Shown here piece after piece: positions 1-8,214 of a stretch of DNA of 64,000 nt (its first letter is position 1; each line of letters opens with the position of its first letter). The notes under the pieces are model-generated. The model made no database searches and was not told the origin of the DNA. It saw only the letters and a list, made by a program, of their open reading frames with translations. Position numbers and translations under genes: made by a program. Location: positions 62,001-126,000 of the forward strand of contig NZ_SCOL01000004.1 of NCBI RefSeq assembly GCF_005503015.1. The letters are read 5' to 3'. Source of the DNA: Bacillus sp. E(2018) (GTDB taxonomy: Bacteria; Bacillota; Bacilli; Bacillales; Fictibacillaceae).

Positions 1-336
1 AATAGAATCGTGGGGTATATCGAGCACATCTGTCGCTTCATCGACTACTAATGCAAATGGTTTTTCTTCGAATTTGACAACAATGTACCTTTGCGATGAA
101 TATTCATGAGGAATTAATTCTGAATCTGAAAATAAGAGGGTGCTTAGGTTAATGACCGGAGTTATTGTGCCACGTAGGTTTATTACACCTTGAACGTGCT
201 TTGGCATAGCTGGTACGACGGTAACTCGCTGTGTTTTCTCAATCGATAATATTTGCTCTACATGAAACGCAAATTCCTCACTGCCGATTTTAAACGCAAC
301 AGCTTTAAACTCGTCGAAAGCATCTTTCAAATTCAT
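1..336 (-). CDS. cheW: Chemotaxis coupling protein CheW (3' end outside window)
   Basis: The minus strand encodes 112 residues of a CheW-like domain. The core reads QGVINLRGTITPVINL, the typical CheW signature, followed by a strand ending in LVVDEATDVLDIP. CheW links the CheA kinase to methyl-accepting receptors in membrane arrays. The gene runs off the left edge, so a CheV-type receiver fusion cannot be excluded. The start is ambiguous: an ATG at 336 overlaps the AAAGGGTGAT ribosome site, while an in-frame TTG at 330 has better spacing. Confidence 0.82.
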   Translation of the reverse strand, partial: MNLKDAFDEFKAVAFKIGSEEFAFHVEQILSIEKTQRVTVVPAMPKHVQGVINLRGTITPVINLSTLLFSDSELIPHEYSSQRYIVVKFEEKPFALVVDEATDVLDIPHDSI

Positions 337-506
337 CACCCTTTATCTTATATTTGTAGCTGATAGTCAGAGATTCAATCATCAGACTTTTATACTACAA
401 ATTAAATATCGTCTAATTAAAACATTTATGAATTAAATATATAGGAAAGGTAGGAATTAACTAATTGAAATGGGACTTTTATGCTATAAGAGTAAAAACA
501 GAAAGC

Positions 507-542
507 AAAAAAAATACACTTTCTCTTTTAAGAAAAAGTGTA
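507..542 (-). terminator. Intrinsic terminator of the 67-residue gene
   Basis: Read on the minus strand, TACACTTTTTC pairs with an almost exact inverted copy across a short A/T loop and is followed by eight T residues. It sits just after the stop of the small gene at 556-759. Confidence 0.8.
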
Positions 543-555
543 CCTAAATGGAATC

Positions 556-759
556 TTATTTATATTTCTCTTCTGAGGACGAAGAATCTTTCGTACCTTT
601 CTTGTCCTTTTCTTCACGCTTTTCTTGCTTAAGATCTTCTAAGGGAATGGAATCTACATTTTGTTCACTTTCAAATTTATCAAACAAACTTTGTTGGTCA
701 GTCTTGTATTGTTCAGGATTGTCCATTTTGCCTCTTTGTTTCTTTTTCACATCAGCCAT
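556..759 (-). CDS. Small charged hypothetical protein (67 aa)
   Basis: The product is very hydrophilic and rich in Lys, Glu, Asp and Ser, with no membrane segment and a Ser/Lys-rich tail (residues about 50-67). A clear ribosome site AGGAGTG lies 7 bases before the ATG and a terminator follows, so it is a complete monocistronic gene. Small acidic/basic proteins of this sort are common in spore formers, but no family is recognised. Function unknown. Confidence 0.7.
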   Translation of the reverse strand: MADVKKKQRGKMDNPEQYKTDQQSLFDKFESEQNVDSIPLEDLKQEKREEKDKKGTKDSSSSEEKYK

Positions 760-863
760 AATAAATCACTCCTGTCGTATTTGTATATCCATTCCTTTTT
801 CATAGTTTTGTTAAACAAAATCTCCTCAAGACGACAATTTTCGTATAAAATAGATAGGTGTTT

Positions 864-1064
864 TTATTTCCATATCTTAGAAAGAAGCTTGTAGATTACA
901 TAGTTTATCAAAATGACGATGAAAGTACCGAACATCCCCGCTAGAATTCGGTCACTAACTGTGAGTTCCATAGCATCTTCAGTCATAACGCCGAATATAA
1001 TGCTAGTGATCATCAGTATAGCTAATACTATGGAAAGAATTTTTAAGGTTCGAATCTGTTTCAA
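864..1064 (-). CDS. Small membrane protein (66 aa)
   Basis: Two hydrophobic segments are visible (about residues 8-28 and 40-60), joined by an acidic loop, with a basic C-terminus. The start is TTG at 1064 with AAGGGAG upstream. It is transcribed divergently from the DUF4870-like gene at 1239, and the space between holds an 18-bp perfect palindrome. No family recognised; a two-helix membrane protein is all that can be supported. Confidence 0.6.
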   Translation of the reverse strand: MKQIRTLKILSIVLAILMITSIIFGVMTEDAMELTVSDRILAGMFGTFIVILINYVIYKLLSKIWK

Positions 1065-1169
1065 TAGTGGTTGCTCCCTTGGGTGTTTTTGTCATTATGA
1101 TACGGAATTTTAGAAGTTATGTCGAATGGCTATAGAGATAAAGGAAGATTGTTAAAAGGGGTCGAAGTA

Positions 1170-1187
1170 AAAAGGCACGTGCCTTTT
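1170..1187. promoter_or_regulatory. 18-bp perfect palindrome between divergent genes
   Basis: AAAAGGCACGTGCCTTTT is a perfect dyad with no loop, so it looks more like a protein-binding site than an RNA hairpin. It lies between two divergent small membrane-protein genes. Confidence 0.4.
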
Positions 1188-1238
1188 GCTTGAAGTCCCG
1201 TTTAGTTATGGTTTTATTAAAGCAGGAGGTCTTGTTTC

Positions 1239-1541
1239 ATGAAGGAAGGCTCAAAAAAAGTTATTTCTGCACTGTGTTATTTTAGTTTGTTTTTCGCACC
1301 ATTTTTATTTCCGATCGCTGTATATCTTATCGCAGATGAGCCTGAAGTGATGGAGCACGCGAAGAAATCATTTTTGTCCCATCTATTGCCCATTATTGCT
1401 GTTCCATTAGGTATTATTATCATTTTTGAAACGCAATATCATTTAGTCGCTATTATTATAAGTGCACTCATTTTTGGAACGCTGACATTAATTGTGATGA
1501 TCTGGAATATTGTTAAAGGGATAAAGGTAATTGCTTCATAA
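1239..1541 (+). CDS. DUF4870-like small membrane protein (100 aa)
   Basis: Three hydrophobic segments (about residues 8-30, 46-66 and 70-95) with a charged stretch after the first (DEPEVMEHAKKS) fit the DUF4870 pattern. The ATG follows AGCAGGAGG with good spacing. It stands upstream of yvlBCD in the position yvlA has in B. subtilis, but equivalence is not proven. Biochemical role unknown. Confidence 0.65.
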   Translation: MKEGSKKVISALCYFSLFFAPFLFPIAVYLIADEPEVMEHAKKSFLSHLLPIIAVPLGIIIIFETQYHLVAIIISALIFGTLTLIVMIWNIVKGIKVIAS

Positions 1542-1633
1542 ACTAATTTTGTACAAGTAATACCGGAAAGTCTTAGTCATCTTAGAATCAGCCGACGCCG
1601 GTGACGGAACCCCATAAAAGGAGGCGTCAATGT

Positions 1634-2713
1634 ATGGAAGAACGCAAAATGATTTTAAACATGCTGAACGAAGGTAAGATCTCTGTTGAAGAAGCGGAGA
1701 AACTTTTGTATGCCCTTAATGATAAGAAGAAGCTGCAGCTGAGCTCGATTGGTTCTCTCAATCTAAAAAAGAAAGCCGTGAATGGTGCAACCGCAGTTAA
1801 GTTGCCAACTTCCGGTTATAAAGTGGCAAAGTTTTTTGATCGCGTTGTAAAACGTATTAAAACGGTCGATTTCGACTTGAATTTTGGACCTTCTGAACCT
1901 GTTCACTATGTATTTCAAGATAGCCATGTCATGTTTCAGGCGATGGACGTCGAAGTTTACAACGGTTCAGTTACGGTCGTACCATGGGATCGAAAAGACG
2001 TACAAGTCGAATGCGATGCCCATGTGTATAAAGTGCCAGAAGGATCTTCGGCGAAAACAAAATTCAGAAATGAAACGTTCTATGATTGTGATGCCACTAA
2101 GATGCGATTCTATTCAAGAAACAAGCATCAAAAGGTGAACGCTGTAATCTCCATCCCAAGAGAAGCTTATGATGAGATCAAGATCACAACGTTTAATGGA
2201 CCTGTGAAAATCAGTGATTCGCATGCTAGAACACTAACAGTTAAAACGACTGTAGGAGCGATTGCGATGAACCATTGTACGGGGGAGAACGTGAAAGCTT
2301 CTGCTGCTAACGGTTCATTAACGCTTAATGATTGTCAGTTTAAGGACGTAGAAGCAGAAACGATGAACGGACCTGTACGCCTTTCTGTAGATGCTTCACA
2401 AGTACGCTCAGAAACCATAAATGGTTCGATCTACTGCCGTTTTGCATCAGCAGTAGAAGGGTATGCATCTTTTAAGACGGTGACGGGAAAAATAGAAACA
2501 GAATTCCCAGAAACACTAGAGCTTGATGCCGTTCTTAAAACAATCGTTGGCGGATTCGTTTGTGATTTTGAATCCGTTGAGGTGCGTGAAGAAAAGAAAG
2601 AAGTGACTCGTAAGTTTCTTTCGTTTATCGCGAATCAAGGGAAGAGCTGGCCTTCATTTAAATTAGAGGCAGAAGCAAAAACAGGCTCTGTTGTGGTGTT
2701 AAAAGCGAAATAG
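1634..2713 (+). CDS. yvlB: YvlB/LiaX-like protein, N-terminal SHOCT-like domain plus DUF4097 beta-helix
   Basis: The first 40 residues (ERKMILNMLNEGKISVEEAE) are the short helical SHOCT-like module found in YvlB and LiaX. Residues about 95-355 carry repeated [VIA]x(S/T)xNGxV-type strands typical of DUF4097 beta-helical proteins. The upstream GTG at 1601 is unlikely because AAAGGAGG is placed for the ATG at 1634. Stop and next start are 14 bases apart, so it is in an operon with yvlC and yvlD. The family is linked to cell-envelope stress; direct biochemistry is unknown. Confidence 0.8.
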   Translation: MEERKMILNMLNEGKISVEEAEKLLYALNDKKKLQLSSIGSLNLKKKAVNGATAVKLPTSGYKVAKFFDRVVKRIKTVDFDLNFGPSEPVHYVFQDSHVMFQAMDVEVYNGSVTVVPWDRKDVQVECDAHVYKVPEGSSAKTKFRNETFYDCDATKMRFYSRNKHQKVNAVISIPREAYDEIKITTFNGPVKISDSHARTLTVKTTVGAIAMNHCTGENVKASAANGSLTLNDCQFKDVEAETMNGPVRLSVDASQVRSETINGSIYCRFASAVEGYASFKTVTGKIETEFPETLELDAVLKTIVGGFVCDFESVEVREEKKEVTRKFLSFIANQGKSWPSFKLEAEAKTGSVVVLKAK

Positions 2714-2727
2714 AGGTGACATACATC

Positions 2728-2916
2728 ATGAAAAAACTGAAAAGATCGAACGATGCTAAAATATCAGGAGTTTGCGGTGGAATTGCAGAGTATATGAATG
2801 TGGATCCGACGGTTGTACGATTAGGAACCGTTGCACTTGCACTGTTTACAGCAGTTATCCCAGTTGGTTTAGCCTATATCATCGCGCTAGCTGTTATGCC
2901 AGAGGATGGCGTATAG
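2728..2916 (+). CDS. yvlC: PspC-domain small membrane protein YvlC
   Basis: The 62-residue product has the PspC pattern: basic N-terminus (KKLKRSNDAKISGVCGG), the IAEYMNVDPTVVRL motif, one membrane segment, and a short end VMPEDG. The ATG at 2728 follows GAGGTGAC. PspC proteins take part in membrane-stress responses. It overlaps the possible early start of yvlD, which implies translational coupling. Confidence 0.85.
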   Translation: MKKLKRSNDAKISGVCGGIAEYMNVDPTVVRLGTVALALFTAVIPVGLAYIIALAVMPEDGV

Positions 2917-2917
2917 A

Positions 2918-3289
2918 ATGATGAGTTGGTTAGCTTCTTTATTGATCAACACCATTGCACTAATGGTAGTAGCAGGGTACTTTGATGCTTTTCATATCGA
3001 AAACCTTAGTGCGGCTTTACTAGCTAGCGTTTTGTTATCGTTATTTAACGTCTTTCTAAAACCGATTCTGGTCCTGTTAACACTGCCTGTCACTATATTC
3101 TCTCTAGGTTTATTTCTAATCGTCATTAACGCAGCGCTTTTATCGTTAACGGCAGAATTGATGGGCAGCTCGTTTAACATCGATGGATTCGGAATGGCAT
3201 TAATTGCAGCAGTCATCATTTCCCTTCTCAATATGTTCCTGACTAATTTTGTTTTGGAGCCTTTAAAAAAGAAGCGAAAAAGAAACTAA
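2918..3289 (+). CDS. yvlD: Phage holin family 4 membrane protein YvlD
   Basis: About 123 residues with four hydrophobic segments and a conserved NVFLKPILVLLTLPVT core, typical of the YvlD/PF04020 family. The C-terminus is strongly basic (KKKRKRN). AGAGGA at 2901 favours ATG 2918 or 2921; the ATG at 2906 overlaps that site. Last gene of the yvlBCD operon. Despite the family name there is no lysis gene nearby, so a membrane-stress role with YvlB and YvlC is more likely. Confidence 0.82.
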   Translation: MMSWLASLLINTIALMVVAGYFDAFHIENLSAALLASVLLSLFNVFLKPILVLLTLPVTIFSLGLFLIVINAALLSLTAELMGSSFNIDGFGMALIAAVIISLLNMFLTNFVLEPLKKKRKRN

Positions 3290-3324
3290 AATAGCAGTTC
3301 AATCAAATAAAATTTTTGAAAAAG

Positions 3325-3504
3325 CCTGTTTTCGTAAAACTTTGTTGCTTTTGAAAGTGTTGATTTCCGCTCCAGGCTGCTCGCTTTCCACGGGGCAGGC
3401 GGTGAGCCACATTCGTACGTTTCACTCTTAAGTGTCTCACCTGCCAGCCTGTCCCGTAGGAGTCTCACACCTTCCACTCCAATCAATTGTCAAAGGTGAC
3501 AAGG
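3325..3504 (-). repeat. Dispersed structured repeat, copy 1 (family E)
   Basis: GC-rich imperfect palindrome. Inner arms are GGGGCAGGCGGTGAGCC and GTCTCACCTGCC, and the tip contains ATTCGTACGTTTCAC. Outer flanks TTTGTTGCTTTTGAA and CAATTGTCAAAGGTGACAAGG match copy 16689-16943 in reverse orientation. It begins 35 bases after yvlD. Confidence 0.85.
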
Positions 3505-3563
3505 AGTTCAAACCAACAATCTTTTAAAAAAGAAGGTTAAAAAAACTTCTTTCATACAAAGCT

Positions 3564-3600
3564 TGAAAAACCGGTGGATTTTCACCGGTTTTTCTTTTTT
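3564..3600 (+). terminator. Intrinsic terminator downstream of yvlD
   Basis: AAAAACCGGTG and CACCGGTTTTT form a perfect stem around GATTTT, followed by a run of T. A weaker hairpin (AAAGAAG/CTTCTTT, 3530-3552) lies just before it. Confidence 0.85.
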
Positions 3601-3793
3601 ACATAGCTATGTTGATAATTATGTTCCCTTGTTCGTGCAGAGTGGGTTTTGTATAAAAGAAAAGATTGGCCACACCTTGGTACCTCTCTGTACGTCTTCT
3701 TGTTTATCACAATCAAATCAAAAATGCTCCTACGGTTGTTTTTTTCATCGGGTATAACTCATAATTATTTAAACTCTTTTTTTAAAAAAAACA

Positions 3794-3935
3794 ACCTTGT
3801 CAGGGATTGGAGCGGAAGGGTACTGACTCCTGCGGGATCAGTGGGACAGGTGAGACCACTAAAGGCGCGAAGCGGCAGGGGGCTCACCGCCCGCCCCGCG
3901 GAAAGCATGTACCCTGAAGCGGAGATCCCCTCATC
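3794..3935 (+). repeat. Dispersed structured repeat, copy 2 (family E)
   Basis: Same family as 3325-3504 but inverted relative to it. Left end CCTTGTCAGGGATTGGAGC, arms GGGACAGGTGAGACC and GGGCTCACCGCCCGCC, tip GGCGCGAAGCGGC (second tip type). Nothing else is evident in 3601-3793. Confidence 0.82.
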
Positions 3936-3981
3936 CAGATATGCTTTTTAAGAACCTCCCCGAAACAGATGCATTAACCAG

Positions 3982-4010
3982 TTTCCAAATTTTATATTTT
4001 ATAGTAATAT
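3982..4010 (+). promoter_or_regulatory. Candidate SigA promoter for the structured RNA
   Basis: TTTCCA, 17 bases, TAATAT. Each box matches 4 of 6 consensus bases and the spacing is ideal. It would start RNA near 4017. Confidence 0.4.
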
Positions 4011-4016
4011 TAAGGT

Positions 4017-4239
4017 ATTCTGTTTGAAAGAAAGGACCGAATGTGACCTGTATGCCAACATTTAACCTGTAATGGAAAACAATTTAGATCACTTCTCAAC
4101 CGTTAAGAAACACCCTGTTTCTGACCACGGGAGAAGTCTGTCTACAACCCATTACAGAGGAAATACAGCGAACTGCAGTCCGTTATTTTCGGTAACATTG
4201 CATTCAAAGCTCTCCTTGTATTAGGGGGAGCTTTTTTTT
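4017..4239 (+). ncRNA. Candidate structured non-coding RNA, 6S-like architecture
   Basis: No coding frame is evident. Nested pairings visible by eye: CTGTAATGG (4067) with CCATTACAG (4149); ACTTCTC (4091) with GAGAAGT (4131); AGAAAC (4106) with GTTTCT (4117). The ends can pair through GAATG (4038) and CATTC (4201). The strand between 4160 and 4200 can fold a small GTTA/TAAC hairpin. A closing stem, a large central bubble with a small 3'-side hairpin and a long terminal stem is how 6S RNA is built. A Rho-independent terminator ends the transcript. The class assignment is inference. Confidence 0.5.
4206..4239 (+). terminator. Terminator of the candidate RNA
   Basis: AGCTCTCC and GGGGGAGCT form a stem with one mismatch, followed by eight T. 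Confidence 0.8.
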
Positions 4240-4303
4240 ACGTTCTGCAAGATATCAAATAGAAGTTGTATTTCTTCACTACTAATTCCAGAGGTGAAGA
4301 AAA

Positions 4304-4804
4304 ATGCAGATTCAACAATATGCTTTAGCGCTAAACCAACAAATAAAGGCAGACACGGTAAAAAAACAGTGCAAAATGTGCGGTAAAGTGACCATGTTCA
4401 CGGATACGACCATTCGCAGACACAACGCAAACGGAAAGAACATCTATCAGTTTGCGATATACAAATGTCCCAAAAACCATTCATGGAACAAAAAACTCAA
4501 CATCTATAAATCGTTCACAGAGCATGTGGATCCTTTGTCGATCATTCCGACATCTTTTATAGAGATAGAACCAGGGAAAAAGATTACTTCCATGAAAAGA
4601 GGGGATTCTGCTTGCGAAATAAAGATAATATCGGTCAACGGAAGTTTTCGGATTGATCGAACACTAGCAGATCACCTAGAAGGTTGGAGCAGAACCGAAA
4701 TTGCACAGAACATAAAAGCGGGTAAGATTCTGTTAAACGATTGTTTAACGAAACCAAGTCAAAAGCTTTCTGTTCATGATAAGATTTTTTTAGATGTAAA
4801 ATAA
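4304..4804 (+). CDS. Zinc-ribbon plus S4 RNA-binding domain protein (166 aa)
   Basis: Residues about 22-60 show CxxC (CKMCGK) and, 30 residues later, CPKNHSW, a likely metal-binding knuckle. Residues about 112-164 match an S4 domain: RIDRTLADHLEGWSRTEIAQ, then IKAGKILLND and SQKLSVHDKIFLDV. S4 domains bind structured RNA (RluB, YlmH, RqcP-like proteins). The ribosome site AGAGGTG precedes the ATG. It is monocistronic between the candidate RNA and a hairpin at 4819. An RNA-binding role is inferred from the domain; substrate unknown. Confidence 0.7.
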   Translation: MQIQQYALALNQQIKADTVKKQCKMCGKVTMFTDTTIRRHNANGKNIYQFAIYKCPKNHSWNKKLNIYKSFTEHVDPLSIIPTSFIEIEPGKKITSMKRGDSACEIKIISVNGSFRIDRTLADHLEGWSRTEIAQNIKAGKILLNDCLTKPSQKLSVHDKIFLDVK

Positions 4805-4818
4805 TTATATCCATCCCA

Positions 4819-4857
4819 GCCGTTTGCTTCGAACTCGATCAAACGGCATTTCTCTTT
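4819..4857 (+). terminator. Hairpin after the S4-domain gene
   Basis: GCCGTTTG pairs with CAAACGGC over a 13-base loop, followed by a T-rich but interrupted tail. Confidence 0.6.
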
Positions 4858-4874
4858 AAAAGGAGCTGGTGATC

Positions 4875-5381
4875 TTGCAAACAGAAAGGCTGAAATTCCG
4901 ACCGTATAAGACTGAGGATTTTGCATTTTTCGCATCATTATGGGCAGATCCTGATGTCGTTCAATTCATCGGGAAAGGGGTAACTCGTTCAGAAGAAGAA
5001 GCTCGAAAAAGCTTTGATGAATGGTTAATTCCGGGATATCGTGATGGCAGAGGATTATTTCTTATGGAGCATAGGAAAAGTTTGTTTCCAATCGGTCACG
5101 CAGGTATAGTGCAGCAAATGATCGATGGAAAAAAAGAATATGAGATCGGCTTTTGGTTGGCTAAAGAATATTGGGGAAATGGTTACGCAACAGAGGCTGC
5201 TCAATACTTTAAAGAATACGCCATTCATGATCTAGGAATTACACGGTTGATCTGTCTGATTCAACGAAAAAATGTAAAGTCTGTGTCGGTCGCATCCAGA
5301 TTAGGGATGACCCTCCAAAAAGAATCAACGTTTAATACGATACCTGTAGACGTTTACAGTTGGACAGAAAGTCAGAAATAA
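4875..5381 (+). CDS. GNAT family N-acetyltransferase (RimJ/RimL-like)
   Basis: Begins with the usual LQTERLKFRPYKTEDF motif. The acetyl-CoA loop is around residues 95-106 (GFWLAKEYWGNGYATEA), and the C-terminal VASRLGM motif is typical of RimJ/RimL-type acetyltransferases. AGGAG at 4861 is 9 bases from the TTG at 4875 and only 3 from the GTG at 4869, so TTG is preferred. Acceptor unknown; it could be a protein N-terminus or a small amine. Confidence 0.8.
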   Translation: MQTERLKFRPYKTEDFAFFASLWADPDVVQFIGKGVTRSEEEARKSFDEWLIPGYRDGRGLFLMEHRKSLFPIGHAGIVQQMIDGKKEYEIGFWLAKEYWGNGYATEAAQYFKEYAIHDLGITRLICLIQRKNVKSVSVASRLGMTLQKESTFNTIPVDVYSWTESQK

Positions 5382-5394
5382 CCCACTGTACTCT

Positions 5395-5424
5395 TTGGTT
5401 AATCGTTGGTTGAAGTGATACAAT
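5395..5424 (+). promoter_or_regulatory. Candidate promoter of the hprK operon
   Basis: TTGGTT, 18 bases, TACAAT, about 30 bases before the hprK start. Confidence 0.45.
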
Positions 5425-5455
5425 AGAATCATTGAAAAAAGTCGAGGAGGACCCA

Positions 5456-6391
5456 ATGGCTAAGGTACATATTCATGAACTCATAAAAAAATTTCATCTA
5501 GAGCTTGTTAGTGGTGAAGAAGGCATCCACCGTACGATTCGAACGAGCGACATCTCACGGCCAGGTCTTGAGATGGCTGGTTACTTTACCTTTTATCCAG
5601 GAGAGCGATTACAGCTTCTTGGAAAAACAGAGCTGTCGTTTATTTCAGAGCTGGATCCTGAAACACGTATGGAGCGTTTAACCGCGCTTTGCACGGATGA
5701 GACTCCGGGAATCATCGTTTCGAGAGACATTGAAGTTCCTAAAGAACTGCTTAAAGCTTCTCATAAAAGTGGAGTACCGATTATGCGTTCACCGGTTACG
5801 ACAACGCGTTTATCAAGTCGTATCACGAATTACTTAGAGAGTCGTTTAGCTCCAACGACTGCAAAGCATGGTGTACTAGTAGATATTTATGGAATTGGTG
5901 TGTTGATCACAGGTAACTCGGGTGTTGGAAAAAGTGAAACGGCTCTTGAACTCGTAAAACGAGGGCACCGGTTAGTAGCAGATGATTCGGTGGAAATCCG
6001 GCAGGAAGATGAAGATACACTGATCGGCAGCGCACCTGAACTCATACAGCATCTGCTTGAAATTCGAGGTCTTGGCATCATCAACGTGATGACGTTGTTC
6101 GGTGCTGGAGCGATCCGCAACTATAAAAAAATCTCAATCGTTATGAATCTGGAAGCTTGGGATTCTAAAAAAGTATATGATCGCTTAGGATTGGAAGAAG
6201 AGACAACCAAAATCATTGATACGGAGATACCGATCTTAACGATTCCTGTTCGTCCTGGACGAAACTTAGCGGTCATTATTGAAGTAGCAGCGATGAACTT
6301 CCGTTTGAAGAGAATGGGCATGAATGCCGCACAGCAATTCTCAGACCGTTTGACAGATGTTATTGAAGCTGGAGATGAAGAAGACCTATAA
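5456..6391 (+). CDS. hprK: HPr kinase/phosphorylase
   Basis: Bifunctional enzyme that phosphorylates Ser46 of HPr and Crh with ATP or PPi and also removes the phosphate, controlling carbon catabolite repression through CcpA. At 311 residues it has the usual length. It shows the Walker A loop GNSGVGKS at 153-160, the catalytic HGVLVD just before it, and the HprK signature [10 protein letters not shown] near 208. The ATG at 5456 follows GAGGAGG, so the longer frame from 5432 is not used. First gene of hprK-lgt-yvoD-ppaX-yvoF. One of its substrates, Crh, is encoded at 30395 in this window. Confidence 0.97.
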   Translation: MAKVHIHELIKKFHLELVSGEEGIHRTIRTSDISRPGLEMAGYFTFYPGERLQLLGKTELSFISELDPETRMERLTALCTDETPGIIVSRDIEVPKELLKASHKSGVPIMRSPVTTTRLSSRITNYLESRLAPTTAKHGVLVDIYGIGVLITGNSGVGKSETALELVKRGHRLVADDSVEIRQEDEDTLIGSAPELIQHLLEIRGLGIINVMTLFGAGAIRNYKKISIVMNLEAWDSKKVYDRLGLEEETTKIIDTEIPILTIPVRPGRNLAVIIEVAAMNFRLKRMGMNAAQQFSDRLTDVIEAGDEEDL

Positions 6392-6413
6392 GAATGAGAA
6401 GGAAGTGTAGACT

Positions 6414-7229
6414 GTGGAAGAAACGATTCAACCTCTAAATCGTGTAGCACTCGAATTAGGGCCGCTCACGATCTATTGGTACGGACTTATTATTGGCTTT
6501 GGTGCGATGCTTGGTCTTTGGCTCGCAGTAAGAGAATCAGAGAGACGCGGGCTTGCTAAGGACACGTTCGTTGATGTAGTCATGATTGCAGTGCCTGTGG
6601 CCATTTTATGTGCAAGGCTTTATTATGTAGCGTTTGAATGGGATTTTTATAAAGACCATCCAGGGAAGATTCTTGCTGTATGGGAAGGTGGTATCGCGAT
6701 TCATGGTGCATTGATCGGTTCCTTCTTAACAGCACTCGTTTTCTCGAGAGTAAAGAAGATCTCATTCTGGAAACTTGTTGATATCGCAGCACCTAGCATC
6801 TTGCTTGGGCAAGCGATCGGGCGCTGGGGCAATTTCATGAACCAAGAAGCTCATGGTGGAGAAGTGACGAGAAGCTTTTTAGAATCACTCATGCTGCCAG
6901 ACTTTATTATCAATCAGATGTATATTGACGGAACCTATTATCATCCGACCTTTCTCTATGAATCGCTTTGGAGTTTCATAGGTGTTATCGTATTGCTTTA
7001 TTTACGTCGTGTTAACCTTCACAGAGGTGAACTGTTCTTAACCTATATCATATGGTATTCGATCGGACGTTTCTTTGTAGAAGGACTTCGTACAGATAGC
7101 TTGATCGTTTGGGGAACTTCTCTTCGAATCGCACAAGTAGTGAGCTTGGTCTGGATTGCAGCGGCAGTGATCATCTGGATCTATAGAAGAAAAACAGGAT
7201 TGGCTAAACAACGATATCTAGAAAGCTAA
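6414..7229 (+). CDS. lgt: Prolipoprotein diacylglyceryl transferase
   Basis: Membrane enzyme that transfers diacylglycerol from phosphatidylglycerol to the lipobox cysteine of prolipoproteins. It has about seven membrane segments, the motifs [12 protein letters not shown] and [14 protein letters not shown] (Lgt signature) and ends [10 protein letters not shown]. At 271 residues it is the same size as B. subtilis Lgt. The GTG start has GAAGGAAG upstream. It lies 22 bases after hprK. Confidence 0.97.
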   Translation: MEETIQPLNRVALELGPLTIYWYGLIIGFGAMLGLWLAVRESERRGLAKDTFVDVVMIAVPVAILCARLYYVAFEWDFYKDHPGKILAVWEGGIAIHGALIGSFLTALVFSRVKKISFWKLVDIAAPSILLGQAIGRWGNFMNQEAHGGEVTRSFLESLMLPDFIINQMYIDGTYYHPTFLYESLWSFIGVIVLLYLRRVNLHRGELFLTYIIWYSIGRFFVEGLRTDSLIVWGTSLRIAQVVSLVWIAAAVIIWIYRRKTGLAKQRYLES

Positions 7230-7245
7230 GGGAGGCGAATGAAAA

Positions 7246-8214
7246 GTGGGAACGTTAAAAAAAGGCACAATTGCAGGCTTAAAAACCACTTGGACGCTAG
7301 GGAAGATTATATTTCCTGTCACTTTACTCATCACGTTGTTGAGTCACACACCGGTGTTAGATTGGTTGATTTCTGTTTTAGCACCAGCTATGAAATGGAT
7401 CGGACTTCCTGGTGAAGCGGCAATCCCGCTCGTTCTCGGTAATTTTCTAAATCTGTATGCAGGAATCGGGGGGATTTTGACCCTCGATTCTTTAACGGTG
7501 CAAGACGTGTTCATTCTTGCTGTTATGCTTTCGTTTTCTCACAACCTATTTATTGAGTCTGGTGTTGCAGCAAGTGTTGGCATCAAATTGTGGGTTATTC
7601 TTCTCGTGCGAATCGGCCTGGCGCTTTTCTCTGCTTTTATGATCAACCTTTTATGGGATGGCGGAACGGAAAAAGCGCAATACGGTTTTATCTCCAAGCC
7701 TGAAGCAGCACCGAACGGCTGGGGTGAGATCACGCTTACTGCTTTAGAAAAAGCATCACTCGGCATTCTGCAACTCGCACTTATTGTCATACCGCTCATG
7801 ATTATCATGCAATTTATGAAGGACAAAGGATGGCTGAACAAGTTTTCGAACTGGATGGCTCCAGCTATGAAACTTTTAGGTATGAAAGAGAACACGTCCA
7901 TGACGATGGCAGCTGGCCTTACGATTGGTCTCGCATATGGTGCAGGTGTGATGATGCAAGCTGCAAAAGAGGATGGCGTATCAAAGAAAGATCTGTATTT
8001 GGCTTTTATCTTTCTCGTAAGTTGCCACGCTGTGGTCGAGGATACACTTGTTTTTGTACCATTAGGCATTCCGGTTTTGCCGCTGTTAATCATCCGAGTA
8101 GTAACGGCGATCGTTCTTACGGTGTTAGTAGCTTACGTATGGAACAAGATGGAACGGAAAAATCGTTTAACAAGAAAGGAACGACAACATGAAACGCAAC
8201 ACCATACTATTTGA
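7246..8214 (+). CDS. yvoD: Nucleoside-recognition (Gate) domain membrane protein YvoD
   Basis: 322 residues with two related hydrophobic halves, around 15-130 and 160-310, each carrying a GLxxGxxxxP/LxxGLAYGAG-type Gate motif as in SpmA/SpmB and nucleoside transporters. The start is GTG with GGGAGG ten bases upstream. Its end overlaps ppaX by 26 bases, so translation is probably coupled. Substrate unknown. Confidence 0.85.
   Translation: MGTLKKGTIAGLKTTWTLGKIIFPVTLLITLLSHTPVLDWLISVLAPAMKWIGLPGEAAIPLVLGNFLNLYAGIGGILTLDSLTVQDVFILAVMLSFSHNLFIESGVAASVGIKLWVILLVRIGLALFSAFMINLLWDGGTEKAQYGFISKPEAAPNGWGEITLTALEKASLGILQLALIVIPLMIIMQFMKDKGWLNKFSNWMAPAMKLLGMKENTSMTMAAGLTIGLAYGAGVMMQAAKEDGVSKKDLYLAFIFLVSCHAVVEDTLVFVPLGIPVLPLLIIRVVTAIVLTVLVAYVWNKMERKNRLTRKERQHETQHHTI

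Noticed and set aside
2918..3289. YvlD as a phage lysis holin
   Set aside because: Gene order is the chromosomal yvlBCD operon and there is no endolysin or phage gene nearby.
3649..3951. 100-codon open frame across the second family E copy
   Set aside because: No ribosome site, and half of it is the inverted-repeat sequence; it is a by-product of the GC-rich repeat.
7539..8093. 184-codon open frame antisense to yvoD
   Set aside because: Shadow of the real gene, with Pro/Ser/Arg-rich composition and no ribosome site.
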